Assembly (NCBI RefSeq): GCF_024298905.1
Contig: NZ_CP101154.1
Coordinates: 2,294,001-2,358,000, forward strand
From: Natronomonas marina
Lineage (GTDB): Archaea; Halobacteriota; Halobacteria; Halobacteriales; Haloarculaceae
Length of the DNA: 64,000 nt
Reading direction: 5' to 3'
Shown one piece after another: positions 54,747-63,290 of the stretch; the stretch's first letter is position 1, and each line of letters starts with the position of its first letter. Below the pieces are notes generated by a model that searched no databases, was not told the DNA's origin, and saw nothing but the letters and a program-made list of their open reading frames with translations. Position numbers and translations under genes: made by a program.

Positions 54747-55724
54747 TCAGGCCGTGACGACTTCGCCGGCCTCGAGCAGTTCCTTGTACCGGTTGCGGAT
54801 GGTGACCTCGGAGATGTCCGCGACCTCGCTGACCTCGCTCTGGGTCACCTTCTCGTTGCACAGCAGGGCGGCGGCATACACCGACGCGGCCGCGAGTCCG
54901 ACCGGCGACTTGCCCGACAGGATGCCGTCCTGGCGGGCCGCCTCGATGAGTTCGCGGGCGCGGCGCTCGACCTCGTCGGAGAGGTCGAGGTCGCTCGCGA
55001 ACCGGGGCACGTAGCTCTCGGGGTCGGCGGGCTTGACCTCGAGGTTCAGCTCCCGGATGATGTAGCGGTACGTCCGAGTCAGCTCCATCTTCTCGACGCG
55101 GGAGACGCGCTCGACCTCGTCGAGGCTGCGCGGGACGCCCGCCTGTCGAGCGGCGGCGTACAGCGACGCCGTCGCCACACCCTCGATGGAGCGGCCGGGG
55201 AGGAGGTCCTCGTCGAGGGCGCGGCGGTAGATGACGCTGGCGGTTTCGCGGACGTTCTCGGGCAGGCCGAGCGCCGACGCCATGCGGTCGATTTCGCCGA
55301 GCGCCTGCTTGAGGTTGCGCTCTTTCGAGTCCCGTGTCCGGAACCGCTCGTTCCAGGTGCGGAGTCGCTGCATCTTCTGGCGCTGGCGGCTCGACAGGGA
55401 GTTGCCGTAGGCGTCCTTGTCCTGCCAGCCGATGTTCGTCGACAGCCCCTTGTCGTGCATCATCTTCGTGGTCGGGGCGCCGACGCGGGACTTCTCGTCC
55501 TTCTCGGCGGAGTCGAAGGCCCGCCACTCCGGCCCGCGGTCGATCTCGTCTTCCTCGACGACGAGCCCGCACTCGCTGCAGACCGTCTCCCCGCGCTCGG
55601 TGTCCGACTCCAGGCGGGCGCCACACTCGGGGCAGACGGTCTCGTCTTCGCTCTCCTCGGCGGCTCGTTCGGTCGATTCGGTACGGTTCTCTTCCGTGAA
55701 CGTTCTGATGCTGGTATCGCTCAT
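54747..55724 (-). CDS. tfb: Transcription initiation factor IIB (TFB)
   Basis: 325 residues. Zinc ribbon (Cys31, Cys34, Cys49, Cys52), B-finger/linker (GPEWRAFDS) and two cyclin folds: the first with LRTWNERFRTRDSKERNLKQALGEIDRMASALGLP, the second with YVPRFASDLDLSDEVERRARELIEAA and the C-terminal helix-turn-helix (VTQSEVSEVADISEVTIRNRYKELL) that reads the BRE. It recruits RNA polymerase to TBP-DNA. The gene has a complex promoter with two inverted repeats. Confidence 0.95.
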   Translation of the reverse strand: MSDTSIRTFTEENRTESTERAAEESEDETVCPECGARLESDTERGETVCSECGLVVEEDEIDRGPEWRAFDSAEKDEKSRVGAPTTKMMHDKGLSTNIGWQDKDAYGNSLSSRQRQKMQRLRTWNERFRTRDSKERNLKQALGEIDRMASALGLPENVRETASVIYRRALDEDLLPGRSIEGVATASLYAAARQAGVPRSLDEVERVSRVEKMELTRTYRYIIRELNLEVKPADPESYVPRFASDLDLSDEVERRARELIEAARQDGILSGKSPVGLAAASVYAAALLCNEKVTQSEVSEVADISEVTIRNRYKELLEAGEVVTA

Positions 55725-55780
55725 GATGGGTTACTCCGGGCTCCGGAGGAGGAAAACCCAAGAAATCCGGAACCGGCTTG

Positions 55781-55795
55781 CTAACAGTACGTTAG
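55781..55795. promoter_or_regulatory. Inverted repeat near the tfb transcription start
   Basis: CTAAC-AGTAC-GTTAG, perfect 5-bp arms around five bases. It lies about 57 bp before the tfb ATG and roughly where transcription should begin if the TATA box is 55805-55812. Confidence 0.35.
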
Positions 55796-55796
55796 T

Positions 55797-55820
55797 CCGA
55801 AAGGCTCTTAAACCTTTCGG
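55797..55820. promoter_or_regulatory. 8-bp inverted repeat enclosing the tfb TATA box
   Basis: CCGAAAGG and CCTTTCGG are perfect arms around CTCTTAAA, which reads TTTAAGAG on the minus strand and is the best TATA candidate for tfb. A dimer bound here would cover BRE and TATA and so control TFB supply. The region 55725-55986 has no gene. Confidence 0.55.
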
Positions 55821-55986
55821 CAGGTTTCCCGCTCGAAACTCCGATTTCGGCCGTTTCAGGCAGAATCGTGTGGGAGGCAGTACCGTGTGCTAGACAGTGA
55901 CGGCCACCTCTTGTTGTTAAGCGTTACGAACCCACAGCTGGGCGGCTGCTACGACCGCATAAAAAACCGTTCGGCTGCCGGTACTC

Positions 55987-58359
55987 TCAGTTCAGGCGGC
56001 GGGCGGCGAGCACCGACGCGACGACGGCGACCAGCGCGACGACCGCGCCGAAGCCGGCACCGTCGCCGCTGGAGCCACCGGTGTCGGTCATCTCGTCGCC
56101 GCTGGAGCCGTCCGTCTCGTTCATGTCACCGTCACCCATGTCGCCGGACTCGACGGTCAGGGAGGCGTCCGCGATGACGGGGCCGTCGTCGGTCGTGTAG
56201 GGACCGTCAGCCTCGCCACCGCTGGTGACGAAGTCGTACTCCTGGTTGTCGTTGGTGTCCAGGTGCGGCATGGCGACGACCGTGCCGTCCTCCTCGTAGG
56301 GGGTGTCGAGCGAGATCTCGATGTCGGAGTGCTCGCCGGCCTCGAGGTAGTCGCTCGTGCCGCGGACGCTGTCGATGACCGCGCCGTCGAGCAGCGTGCC
56401 GTCGTGGATGGTGACGAAGCCGCCCCGCGAGAGGGTGGCGCTGTCGACCGTGACGGTGCTGCCGTCGGTTGTCTGGTCGGAGACGGAGACGCTGGCGGTT
56501 GCCTCGGCGGTCACCGTCGCCGGCACGACGTTCGCGGAGCCGGCCACGAGGTAGGGACCGTCGGCGCTGCCCTCGCTCGTGACGAAGTCGTACTCCTGGT
56601 TGTCGTTGGTGTCGCGGTGCGGCATCGCGACGAAGGTGTCCTCGCCGCCGGGCACCTCGTCGATGTCGATGGAGACGTTCTCGTGGGTGCCGGGACCGAG
56701 GTACTCGCTCGTGCCACGGACGCTCTCGAGGACCGCGCCGTCGAGCAGCGTCGAGTCGTGCAGCGTCACGAAGCCGCCGTCGTGCAGCGTCACGCTGTCG
56801 ACGGTGACGCTGTCACCGGCGCCTTCCTCGCCGTCGAAGGTCACCTGTGCGAGCACGCTCGCTCGCGCGGTGTCGACGACCGGGTTGCCCGCTTCGGTCG
56901 CGTACGGGCCGTCGGCGCTGCCCTCGCTCGTGACGAAGTCGTACTCCTGGTTGTCGTTGGTGTCCTTGTGCGCCATCGGCACGACGACCTGCGACGTCTT
57001 CAGCGGGTCGTCGAGCGTGATGTTGACGTCGGAGTGGAAACCGGGTTCGAGGTACGCCGAGGTGCCGCGGACGCTGTCGAGGACCGCACCACCGAACAGC
57101 GACGCGTCGTGGATGGTGACGAAGCCGCCCTCCGAGAGGTCGACGTGGTGGACCGTCACGGTGTTACCGTTGGTCTCGAAGTCACCGGTCGAGACCTTCG
57201 CCGAGACGTTGGCCTGTGCGGTGTCGACCACCGGGTCGCCGCCCTCGGTCGTGTAGGGGCCGTCCTCCTCGCCTTCCGACTCGGGGAAGTCGTACTGCTG
57301 GTTGTCGTTGGTGTCGCGGTGCGCCATCGGGACGAGCGTGTCGCTCTCGTTGAGCGGCTCGTCCAGCGTGATGTGGATGTTCTCGTGGGTACCCGGCGCG
57401 AGGTAGTCGCTCGTGCCGCGGATGCTGTCGAAGACGGCGCCGTCGAGCACCGTCGAGTCGTGGATGGTGACGAACCCGCCGTCGGGCAGGTAGGCCTCGT
57501 CGACGGAGACGAAGTGCCCACCCGTCGTGGTGTCGTTCATGCTGACGGTCGCCTGGTCGCTCGGCGTCACCGTCGCGGTGTCGAGTACGATCTCGCCGTT
57601 GTTGTCGAGGAAGGGACCGTCGGCTTCGCCCTCGCTCGTGACGAAGTCGTACTGCTGGTTGTCGTTGGTGTCCTTGTGCGGCATCGGGATCAGCGTGTCC
57701 TGCTCGGTCTGATTCTCGTCGAGTTCCACGCGAACGTTCTCGTGGACGCCCGCACCGAGGTAGCCGCTGACGCCGACGACGCTGTCGAAGGTCGCACCGT
57801 CGAGCAGCGAGCTATCGTGCATCGCGACGAAGCCGCCCTCCGAGAGTTCGACGCGGTCGACCAGCACCGACGAGCCGCCGGTCGACTGGTTGGACATGCT
57901 CACCGTCGCGCTGACCGTGACGTTCGCGCTGTCGACGACGATGTCGCCGCCCTCGGTCGTCGAGGGACCGTCGACCTCACCGCCGCTGGAGACGAACGAG
58001 TAGACGCGGTCCCCGTTCGTGTCCCTGTGGGGCATGGCGACGAGCGTCGCGTCCTCGGTGAGGGGGTCGTCGAGCGTGACCGTCACGTTCGAGTGGTTGC
58101 CCGCCTCCAGGTACGCGGAGGTACCGCGGACGCTCGTGAGGACGTCCTCGCCGCCGTTGTTCAGGCTGGCGTCGTGGATGGCCACGAAGCCGCCCTCCGG
58201 GAGATACACGTCGTCGACGACGACCGTGTGGCCGCCGCTCGTCTGTTCCGATATGGATGTCGATGCTACGTGGCTCGCCCCCACGACGCCCGCTCCAGCG
58301 GCCCCCGCGACGGAGACCATGAGCAGCGTCATGAGGACAACGCCTATGCTACGATGCAT
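55987..58359 (-). CDS. Surface protein of six DUF7282 repeats
   Basis: 790 residues. A Sec signal (MHRSIGVVLMTLLMVSVAGAAGAG) is followed by six tandem DUF7282 domains of about 117 residues. Each contains GGFV.IHD, SVRGTS.YL..G.H, and the acidic D-T-N-D-N-Q-Y-D-F motif before a SEG..DGPY turn. A Gly/Ser/Asp-rich stretch and a C-terminal hydrophobic segment (GAGFGAVVALVAVVASVLAARRL) resemble PGF-CTERM sorting signals. Probably anchored on the cell surface. TACTTAAAG at 58378-58386 makes it leaderless. Function unknown. Confidence 0.85.
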   Translation of the reverse strand: MHRSIGVVLMTLLMVSVAGAAGAGVVGASHVASTSISEQTSGGHTVVVDDVYLPEGGFVAIHDASLNNGGEDVLTSVRGTSAYLEAGNHSNVTVTLDDPLTEDATLVAMPHRDTNGDRVYSFVSSGGEVDGPSTTEGGDIVVDSANVTVSATVSMSNQSTGGSSVLVDRVELSEGGFVAMHDSSLLDGATFDSVVGVSGYLGAGVHENVRVELDENQTEQDTLIPMPHKDTNDNQQYDFVTSEGEADGPFLDNNGEIVLDTATVTPSDQATVSMNDTTTGGHFVSVDEAYLPDGGFVTIHDSTVLDGAVFDSIRGTSDYLAPGTHENIHITLDEPLNESDTLVPMAHRDTNDNQQYDFPESEGEEDGPYTTEGGDPVVDTAQANVSAKVSTGDFETNGNTVTVHHVDLSEGGFVTIHDASLFGGAVLDSVRGTSAYLEPGFHSDVNITLDDPLKTSQVVVPMAHKDTNDNQEYDFVTSEGSADGPYATEAGNPVVDTARASVLAQVTFDGEEGAGDSVTVDSVTLHDGGFVTLHDSTLLDGAVLESVRGTSEYLGPGTHENVSIDIDEVPGGEDTFVAMPHRDTNDNQEYDFVTSEGSADGPYLVAGSANVVPATVTAEATASVSVSDQTTDGSTVTVDSATLSRGGFVTIHDGTLLDGAVIDSVRGTSDYLEAGEHSDIEISLDTPYEEDGTVVAMPHLDTNDNQEYDFVTSGGEADGPYTTDDGPVIADASLTVESGDMGDGDMNETDGSSGDEMTDTGGSSGDGAGFGAVVALVAVVASVLAARRLN

Positions 58360-58542
58360 ACTCCGGACGTGGGAGAACTACTTAAAGAGGATTCTCCGAA
58401 GTCTTACCCAATTTCGTCCCAGACTGGGAAAACCCACGGAAGAAAGTCTGTTCTCCGAACATCTTTTCCGGCAAGCGTGGCCGGGGATGGTGTTAAAAAA
58501 CGTATATGAATTCACAGACAGAACGGCGGGAAGAAAGGCGGG

Positions 58543-58848
58543 TCAGTCCCAGCTGACCCAGGTCAGGAAGGCGAGGCCGCCGAACTCCATGAGTCGGAGT
58601 CCAGCGAGAGTTATCTGCGCCGGGCGCGGCACCTGCTCGGCGTTGCTGATCCACGCCGACAGCGTCGGGTCCATGATGAACAGGTACGCCGCGGCCGCGT
58701 TCTCCGCCAGCAGGAACCCCCCGAAGAGGACCAGCCCGAGCGTGTGCTTCGACCGGAGTTGCCACCAGTTGGAGCCCCAGATGTACAACAGGCCGGCCAA
58801 CAGCAAGATGTTCAGGATCGCGAAGACCTGCACGATTCTAACGAACAC
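58543..58848 (-). CDS. Small membrane protein, DUF7521-like
   Basis: 101 residues from GTG. Three hydrophobic segments (IVQVFAILNILLLAGLLYIWG; HTLGLVLFGGFLLAENAAAAYLF; ITLAGLRLMEFGGLAFLTWVSW). It follows the winged-helix gene after 55 bp. Haloarchaea often pair a winged-helix protein with a DUF7521 membrane partner, which suggests membrane-tied control of the regulator. I am fairly sure of the pair, less of the exact family. Confidence 0.75.
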   Translation of the reverse strand: MFVRIVQVFAILNILLLAGLLYIWGSNWWQLRSKHTLGLVLFGGFLLAENAAAAYLFIMDPTLSAWISNAEQVPRPAQITLAGLRLMEFGGLAFLTWVSWD

Positions 58849-58903
58849 TATACATCACCTTCCCCGTTCGTCCACATATACGCTTTCCCAAATTCCTCCA
58901 TAG

Positions 58904-59179
58904 TTAGGCCACCTCGTCGATTATCTCCTCGACGGTCTCCCAGTGGACCCGAGTCGCCTCGCTCGGCAGGTAAATCTTCCCGTAATCGTCGCCACTGTCC
59001 GTGATGACGTTGTTCTCCTGAAGGACATCGAGGTGGTGTCGGACGGTCTTGTAGTCGAGGTCGAGATCCTCGGCGAGCTGGTTCGCGTTCCGGGGCCGTT
59101 CGTTCAGCGCGCGGAGGATTCTGGCGCGGTTCGCGCCGCCGCGCGTTCCCGACAGCACGTACCACAGAGCCGCCTCCAT
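58904..59179 (-). CDS. Winged-helix transcriptional regulator (ArsR-like)
   Basis: 91 residues from ATG (MEAALWYVLSGTRGGANRARILRALNERP). One winged helix: NANQLAEDLDLDYKTVRHHLDVLQENNVITDSGDDYGKIY. The recognition helix is KTVRHHLDVL. GTG 59194 is in frame, but GTAAAA at 59206-59211 (minus strand TTTTAC) makes ATG 59179 the leaderless start. It pairs with the membrane protein gene downstream. Confidence 0.85.
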   Translation of the reverse strand: MEAALWYVLSGTRGGANRARILRALNERPRNANQLAEDLDLDYKTVRHHLDVLQENNVITDSGDDYGKIYLPSEATRVHWETVEEIIDEVA

Positions 59180-59230
59180 CACCCGACCGGACACACCCGA
59201 CCGACGTAAAAGAGGGGGTTCCGACGACGG

Positions 59231-59515
59231 TCACACCGTAAAGAGGTGTCCGTCCGTTGGTACCTCGAAAACGCCCAGCCTCGCGCCGGCGTCCATCCAG
59301 CCGTGGCCGTACGAGAAGGACGCCAGCGCGTTCACGAGGTCACCGTCAGCCCGGAAGTGTCGGCCGTCCTCGAGGTACGAGGCGGCCATCTCCTCGTAGT
59401 CGGCCGCGACCTCGTGCAGCGGCGTCCCCTCCGGCGGGGCGATTTCGGCGGTCTCGAGGGCCTCGGCCAGAAGCGACTCGTAGCGGTCGGTCTTCTCTTC
59501 GAGTTCGGCGGGCAT
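59231..59515 (-). CDS. DUF357-family protein
   Basis: 94 residues from ATG (MPAELEEKTDRYESLLAEALE). All-helical, with the family hallmark ALASFSYGHGWMDAGARLG near the C-terminus. Archaeal DUF357 proteins are of unknown function. An in-frame extension to 59542 is short and basic and is rejected. No operon link is clear with the regulator after it. Confidence 0.85.
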   Translation of the reverse strand: MPAELEEKTDRYESLLAEALETAEIAPPEGTPLHEVAADYEEMAASYLEDGRHFRADGDLVNALASFSYGHGWMDAGARLGVFEVPTDGHLFTV

Positions 59516-59578
59516 ACGCCGACGGTTCGGCGGCAAACACAAAAACGCAGCGTGCCGGCGCGCGAACCGGACCCGGCC

Positions 59579-61429
59579 TCAGAACTCCTTGACGACGCCG
59601 TAGCCCAGCCCCATGATGAGACCGTAGACGACGAACGCCAGCAGGAAGTACGGCTGCAGGATGGGGACGGGCATGCCGTGGGTCGAGACGGTGTTGACCG
59701 CGATGGGGATGGCGATGGCGCCGACGGCGACCGCGACGACGACGCCGTAGACGAAGCCGGCCATGGTCGCCGTCGTCGTGACGGGAGCGTCCTCGAGGTA
59801 GTCGCCGAGCGTCTCGTTTACGTCCTCCTCGCGCTCGGCGAACTCGTCGATGGAGCGGGTGTAGTCGGAGAGTCGCGGGCCAACCGCGACCGCGAACACC
59901 ATCCCGAGGACCACGGAGAGTCCGAGCCAGACGAGCCAGCCGACGCCGAGACTGCCGGCCCGCCCGACGAGCGACCCCATGAACAGCATCGTGACCGGGC
60001 CGACCATGTGGTACGCCAGCAGGCCGCCCGCGGCCCCGCCGAACAGCGAGCCGAAGACGATGGCGCGCTGGCCCTTCGTGCCGATCGACGGAGAGGTCGG
60101 AAGCTCCTCGCGGGCGAGACGGCGCTTCCGTAGCGCCGCGTAGACGCCCCCGAAGACCAGCCCGAACACCAGGTACGCGAAAATCGTCGTCTGGGTGTTC
60201 GGCGAGTCGATTGGGAAGCCCCGCGACTGGACGAGCGACGGCACGAGGAACGCCCCCACGAGCGCGGTGAGGACGACCCCGTAGACGGTCCCGACGAGGA
60301 CGCCCCGGCCGACGCCGATGCGGGACTCGACGGCCCGGGCGGCCAGCGGGACGAACGCCACGCCGAGGAGGAAGACGAGCCCGAACCAGATGCCGACGCC
60401 GATCTGCCAGGAGGGGGAGACCCCGAGATAGCTCAGCCCCAGGAAGTAGATGGGCTGCGGATTGACGAGGGAGATGAACGCCGCGCCCGCGGCGCCGCCG
60501 AGGACGGTGCCACCGAGGACCGGAACGACGCGTCCCTGCAGGAACGCCGGGGCAGCGCCGCCCTGCCCCTCGATGACGCCGTAGCTGATCCCGTGGACGA
60601 TCCCGAACAGGAGGTAGGCCGCGAGTACGGCGACGCCCGGCCGCGGCGGGTCGAACGCCGTCGCCGAACCCAGGAACTGCGGGACGAGAACCACGCCGCC
60701 CAGGAGGAGCAGCACCATCCCGTAGATCGCCCCCAGTTTGAAGCCGCTCTGTCCGGGGAGGTCCTGCCGTTCGACCCGGCGGGCGGGAAAGACCGCAAAG
60801 CCGGCGCCGAGCAGGAGCGCAAACAGGAGGAAGACGGCGAAGCCGGCCGGCACCGAGCCGCCAGCACCGGCGACGAGCGCGAAGTACACCAGGTGATGCG
60901 GCGCCGCGACGACCATGACGGCCCCGGTGACGATGCCGGCGACGAGCGACGCCAGCAACGTCGACCCGGTCCGGCCCACGAGGAACAGCGGTCGGAGCGG
61001 CCGACGGTTGATGGACTTCCCGAACAGCGACCCGAGGACGACACCGTAGATGGCGAAGCCGACGAGCGTACTGACGCCGACCTGGGTGTAGGGGAACTCC
61101 CACTGCGTGGTCGCGGTGACCGCCTCCGGAATCGCCAGCAGGCCGGCGAAGACTGCCAGCACGATTCCGTACACGAGCCCATAGCCGGTGGTGCTGTTGC
61201 CCCGCTTTGCGTGGTTCATGGCGAGGCTACCGAAGATGACACCGAGGACGATCGTCGTGCCGATCCAGGCGGCCAGCCCGATCTCCGGAGAGCCGTTGCC
61301 GACGGCGGCACCGAGATACCGCATGTAGAGTGGCTGGAGCGTGTAGACGAATCCCCCCGACAGGGCGCCGGCAAGCACCGACGCCAGAAGCGTCGCCCGG
61401 CCGACCGAGCCGGTTTCGGCGTCGCTCAC
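59579..61429 (-). CDS. Fourfold-repeat integral membrane protein
   Basis: 616 residues from GTG. About sixteen hydrophobic segments in four similar units of roughly 150 residues. Each unit has an AGG-type opening, a G.V/AWIG...GVVFG stretch, a YG.VL/V....G....P segment (YGIVLAVFAGLLAIP; YGMVLLLLGGVVLVP; YGVVLTALVGAFLVP; YGVVVAVAVGAIAIP) and a final FGLV.G.YG.(I/L) helix. No enzyme or transporter motif is seen. The DNA shows no near-identical repeats, so the duplication is old. Function unknown. Confidence 0.75.
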   Translation of the reverse strand: MSDAETGSVGRATLLASVLAGALSGGFVYTLQPLYMRYLGAAVGNGSPEIGLAAWIGTTIVLGVIFGSLAMNHAKRGNSTTGYGLVYGIVLAVFAGLLAIPEAVTATTQWEFPYTQVGVSTLVGFAIYGVVLGSLFGKSINRRPLRPLFLVGRTGSTLLASLVAGIVTGAVMVVAAPHHLVYFALVAGAGGSVPAGFAVFLLFALLLGAGFAVFPARRVERQDLPGQSGFKLGAIYGMVLLLLGGVVLVPQFLGSATAFDPPRPGVAVLAAYLLFGIVHGISYGVIEGQGGAAPAFLQGRVVPVLGGTVLGGAAGAAFISLVNPQPIYFLGLSYLGVSPSWQIGVGIWFGLVFLLGVAFVPLAARAVESRIGVGRGVLVGTVYGVVLTALVGAFLVPSLVQSRGFPIDSPNTQTTIFAYLVFGLVFGGVYAALRKRRLAREELPTSPSIGTKGQRAIVFGSLFGGAAGGLLAYHMVGPVTMLFMGSLVGRAGSLGVGWLVWLGLSVVLGMVFAVAVGPRLSDYTRSIDEFAEREEDVNETLGDYLEDAPVTTTATMAGFVYGVVVAVAVGAIAIPIAVNTVSTHGMPVPILQPYFLLAFVVYGLIMGLGYGVVKEF

Positions 61430-61730
61430 GCGGCGACACCCCCGGGCGGTGCGACGGAACCACGGCGTGTGAGATTGCGGAACGGTTCAGTTCGTGCGGT
61501 CAACCAGCCGGCCGGCGACCCCCCGGGCGCCGTCCGGGCGGCCGTCCCGCCGACGCTCACCGCCGGTCGACTGGTGTGCTCTCCGGGAGTCACGGTTCTG
61601 TACTCCCCCTGGCCTGCCTACCCAATAAAGCGTTGCGGGGGTCGTAGCCGGGTTTTTATATTGCCCCGCGACGGGTCGCCGAATCGTTTAAGAGACGGTC
61701 GGCCTACGTGTGACAGGGTGACACGACACG
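61430..61730. other. 301-bp intergenic region with two TATA boxes
   Basis: Divergent promoter region. TTTTTATATT at about 61653-61662 and GTTTAAGAG at about 61686-61694 both face the plus strand. The second is about 41 bp before ATG 61731. No hairpin or repeat of note; nothing else supported. Confidence 0.45.
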
Positions 61731-62153
61731 ATGGCGACACCGTTCCCGTCGGACGAGTGGATCCGAGAGTGGCGCGACCGACTGAACGAAAACGAGGCCT
61801 ACGCCGAGAAGGGCCAGGGGTGGGGCGTCGGCTTCAACGGCGACTTCGTCTTCCACGTCCGCGCCGACGACCGGCTCCCCGAGGACCACTACTTCTTCAT
61901 CGCCCTGGAGGACGGCAAGTGTACCGAGGCCCGCGAGATCGACGACCCGGCGGACGTCGACGCCGGGTTCGTCTACCGGGGTGACTACTCGGACTGGATC
62001 GCGCTCAACGACGGCGACATCGGCCCGATAGACGGGATGATGTCCGGCGTCTTCGACATCGACGGCGACATGCAGAAGGTACTCCAGTACAGCGAGGCTG
62101 CCGTGGCGATGACCGAGACCGGCCGGGAGATAGAGACCGACTACGAGTACTGA
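61731..62153 (+). CDS. SCP2 sterol-binding-domain protein
   Basis: 140 residues. Opens MATPFPSDEWIREWRDRLNENEAYAEKGQGWGVGFNGDFVFHV, as the haloarchaeal SCP2-like group does, with the later strands YRGDYSDWIALNDGDIG and the hydrophobic-tunnel helix DIDGDMQKVLQYSEAAVAM. It probably binds a lipid or acyl chain. It has its own promoter. Confidence 0.8.
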   Translation: MATPFPSDEWIREWRDRLNENEAYAEKGQGWGVGFNGDFVFHVRADDRLPEDHYFFIALEDGKCTEAREIDDPADVDAGFVYRGDYSDWIALNDGDIGPIDGMMSGVFDIDGDMQKVLQYSEAAVAMTETGREIETDYEY

Positions 62154-62227
62154 CCCCGTGTTTTTAATTGACCGGTATTGAGAGGCGATACACACAACAC
62201 CGACGACGTGTACGTTGGGGTCGTACC

Positions 62228-62482
62228 ATGGCAGACCGAGAGGCAGTCCGCGAGCAGTTCGAGGAAGCGTTCGGGGGAGCCGACTACCCCGTCAACAGTC
62301 CGATGGATCTCGTGCCGGCGCTCCCGCAGGGCCCCGGAACGACCTTCGACATCGGCGACGAGACCATCACCGCGATGGAGTTGAACCAGGAAGCCTCCGG
62401 GCAGGGCGACTACCCCTACGACAGCGTCGACGAGCTCGTCGACGACCTGATGGACGGTCTCGAGGACGAAGGCTACGTCTGA
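62228..62482 (+). CDS. MTH865-like protein
   Basis: 84 residues from ATG (MADREAVREQFEEAFGGADYPV). Short, acidic, helical, as the archaeal MTH865 family, with PMDLVPALPQGPGTTFDIGDETITAMELNQ and YPYDSVDELVDDLMD. Function is unknown. The in-frame upstream stretch from 62168 is not family-like and is rejected. It lies 74 bp after the SCP2 gene and may be co-transcribed. Confidence 0.82.
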   Translation: MADREAVREQFEEAFGGADYPVNSPMDLVPALPQGPGTTFDIGDETITAMELNQEASGQGDYPYDSVDELVDDLMDGLEDEGYV

Positions 62483-62602
62483 GTCGGCGCCGAGCCATTC
62501 CGTTTTTCCGCAGCCCGTCGATTCACACCGCCACACTCTCGGCCGCACCGACGGGGAGCAACCGTTAACCGTCCCCCGGATGAACGAACTGCCGGGAAGC
62601 CG

Positions 62603-63274
62603 ATGTCGTCGGAACGAACGACGGTGTTGATAGTCGAAGACGAGCACGACCTAGCCGACCTCTACGCCGAGTGGGTCGAGATGTCGGGCTACCGGACCCG
62701 GACGGCCTACGACGGCGCATCCGCGCTGGAACAGCTGGACGAGGAGGTAGACATCGCGCTCCTCGACCGCCGGCTGCCCGAGATGCAGGGCGGAGAGATA
62801 CTCGACCGGATACGCGGAGAGGGACACGACTGTTCGGTGGCGATGGTGACCGCCGTCGAACCCGAGGCCGACATCGTCGAGATGGGCTTCGACGAGTACC
62901 TCGTCAAGCCGGTCGAGCGGTCGGAACTGGCCGAACTGCTCGAGGAGCTCTCCGAGCGGCTCCCAGCCGGGATAGACGATCCGACACTGGACGCGCTCGG
63001 GGACCCGAAGGCGAGACGCTGCTTCTACGAGCTCCAGAACGCACCCAAGAGCGCGAGGGAACTGGCCGGGGCGACGGGCTACTCCCGGACGACGGTGTAC
63101 CGCCGGCTCAACGCCCTGCGACAGGCCGGGCTCATCACGAGCCGGACCACCATCGATCCGGACGGCGACCACTACGAGACGTTCGTCACGGAGACGGACC
63201 TGATCCTCGTCGAACTCGACGACGGGTTCCGAATCGAGATGAACCCCGAGGCGGTGGACCGGACGGACAGCTGA
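62603..63274 (+). CDS. Response regulator with C-terminal winged helix
   Basis: 223 residues. REC domain with VEDEH, phospho-acceptor Asp55 (IALLDRRLPEM), Thr83 and Lys102 (DEYLVKPV), then a winged helix (SARELAGATGYSRTTVYRRLNALRQAGLITSRTTI). The REC half is closely similar to the HalX regulator at 28803 (AMVTAVEP and MGFD.YL.KPV are shared), so the two probably share an ancestor but differ in output. No kinase is next to it. Confidence 0.88.
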   Translation: MSSERTTVLIVEDEHDLADLYAEWVEMSGYRTRTAYDGASALEQLDEEVDIALLDRRLPEMQGGEILDRIRGEGHDCSVAMVTAVEPEADIVEMGFDEYLVKPVERSELAELLEELSERLPAGIDDPTLDALGDPKARRCFYELQNAPKSARELAGATGYSRTTVYRRLNALRQAGLITSRTTIDPDGDHYETFVTETDLILVELDDGFRIEMNPEAVDRTDS

Positions 63275-63290
63275 GAACGGACGGACCGGG

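Noticed and set aside
55987-58359. Regular repeats as a CRISPR or satellite
   Set aside because: The 351-354 bp period matches an in-frame protein domain; the repeats are coding.
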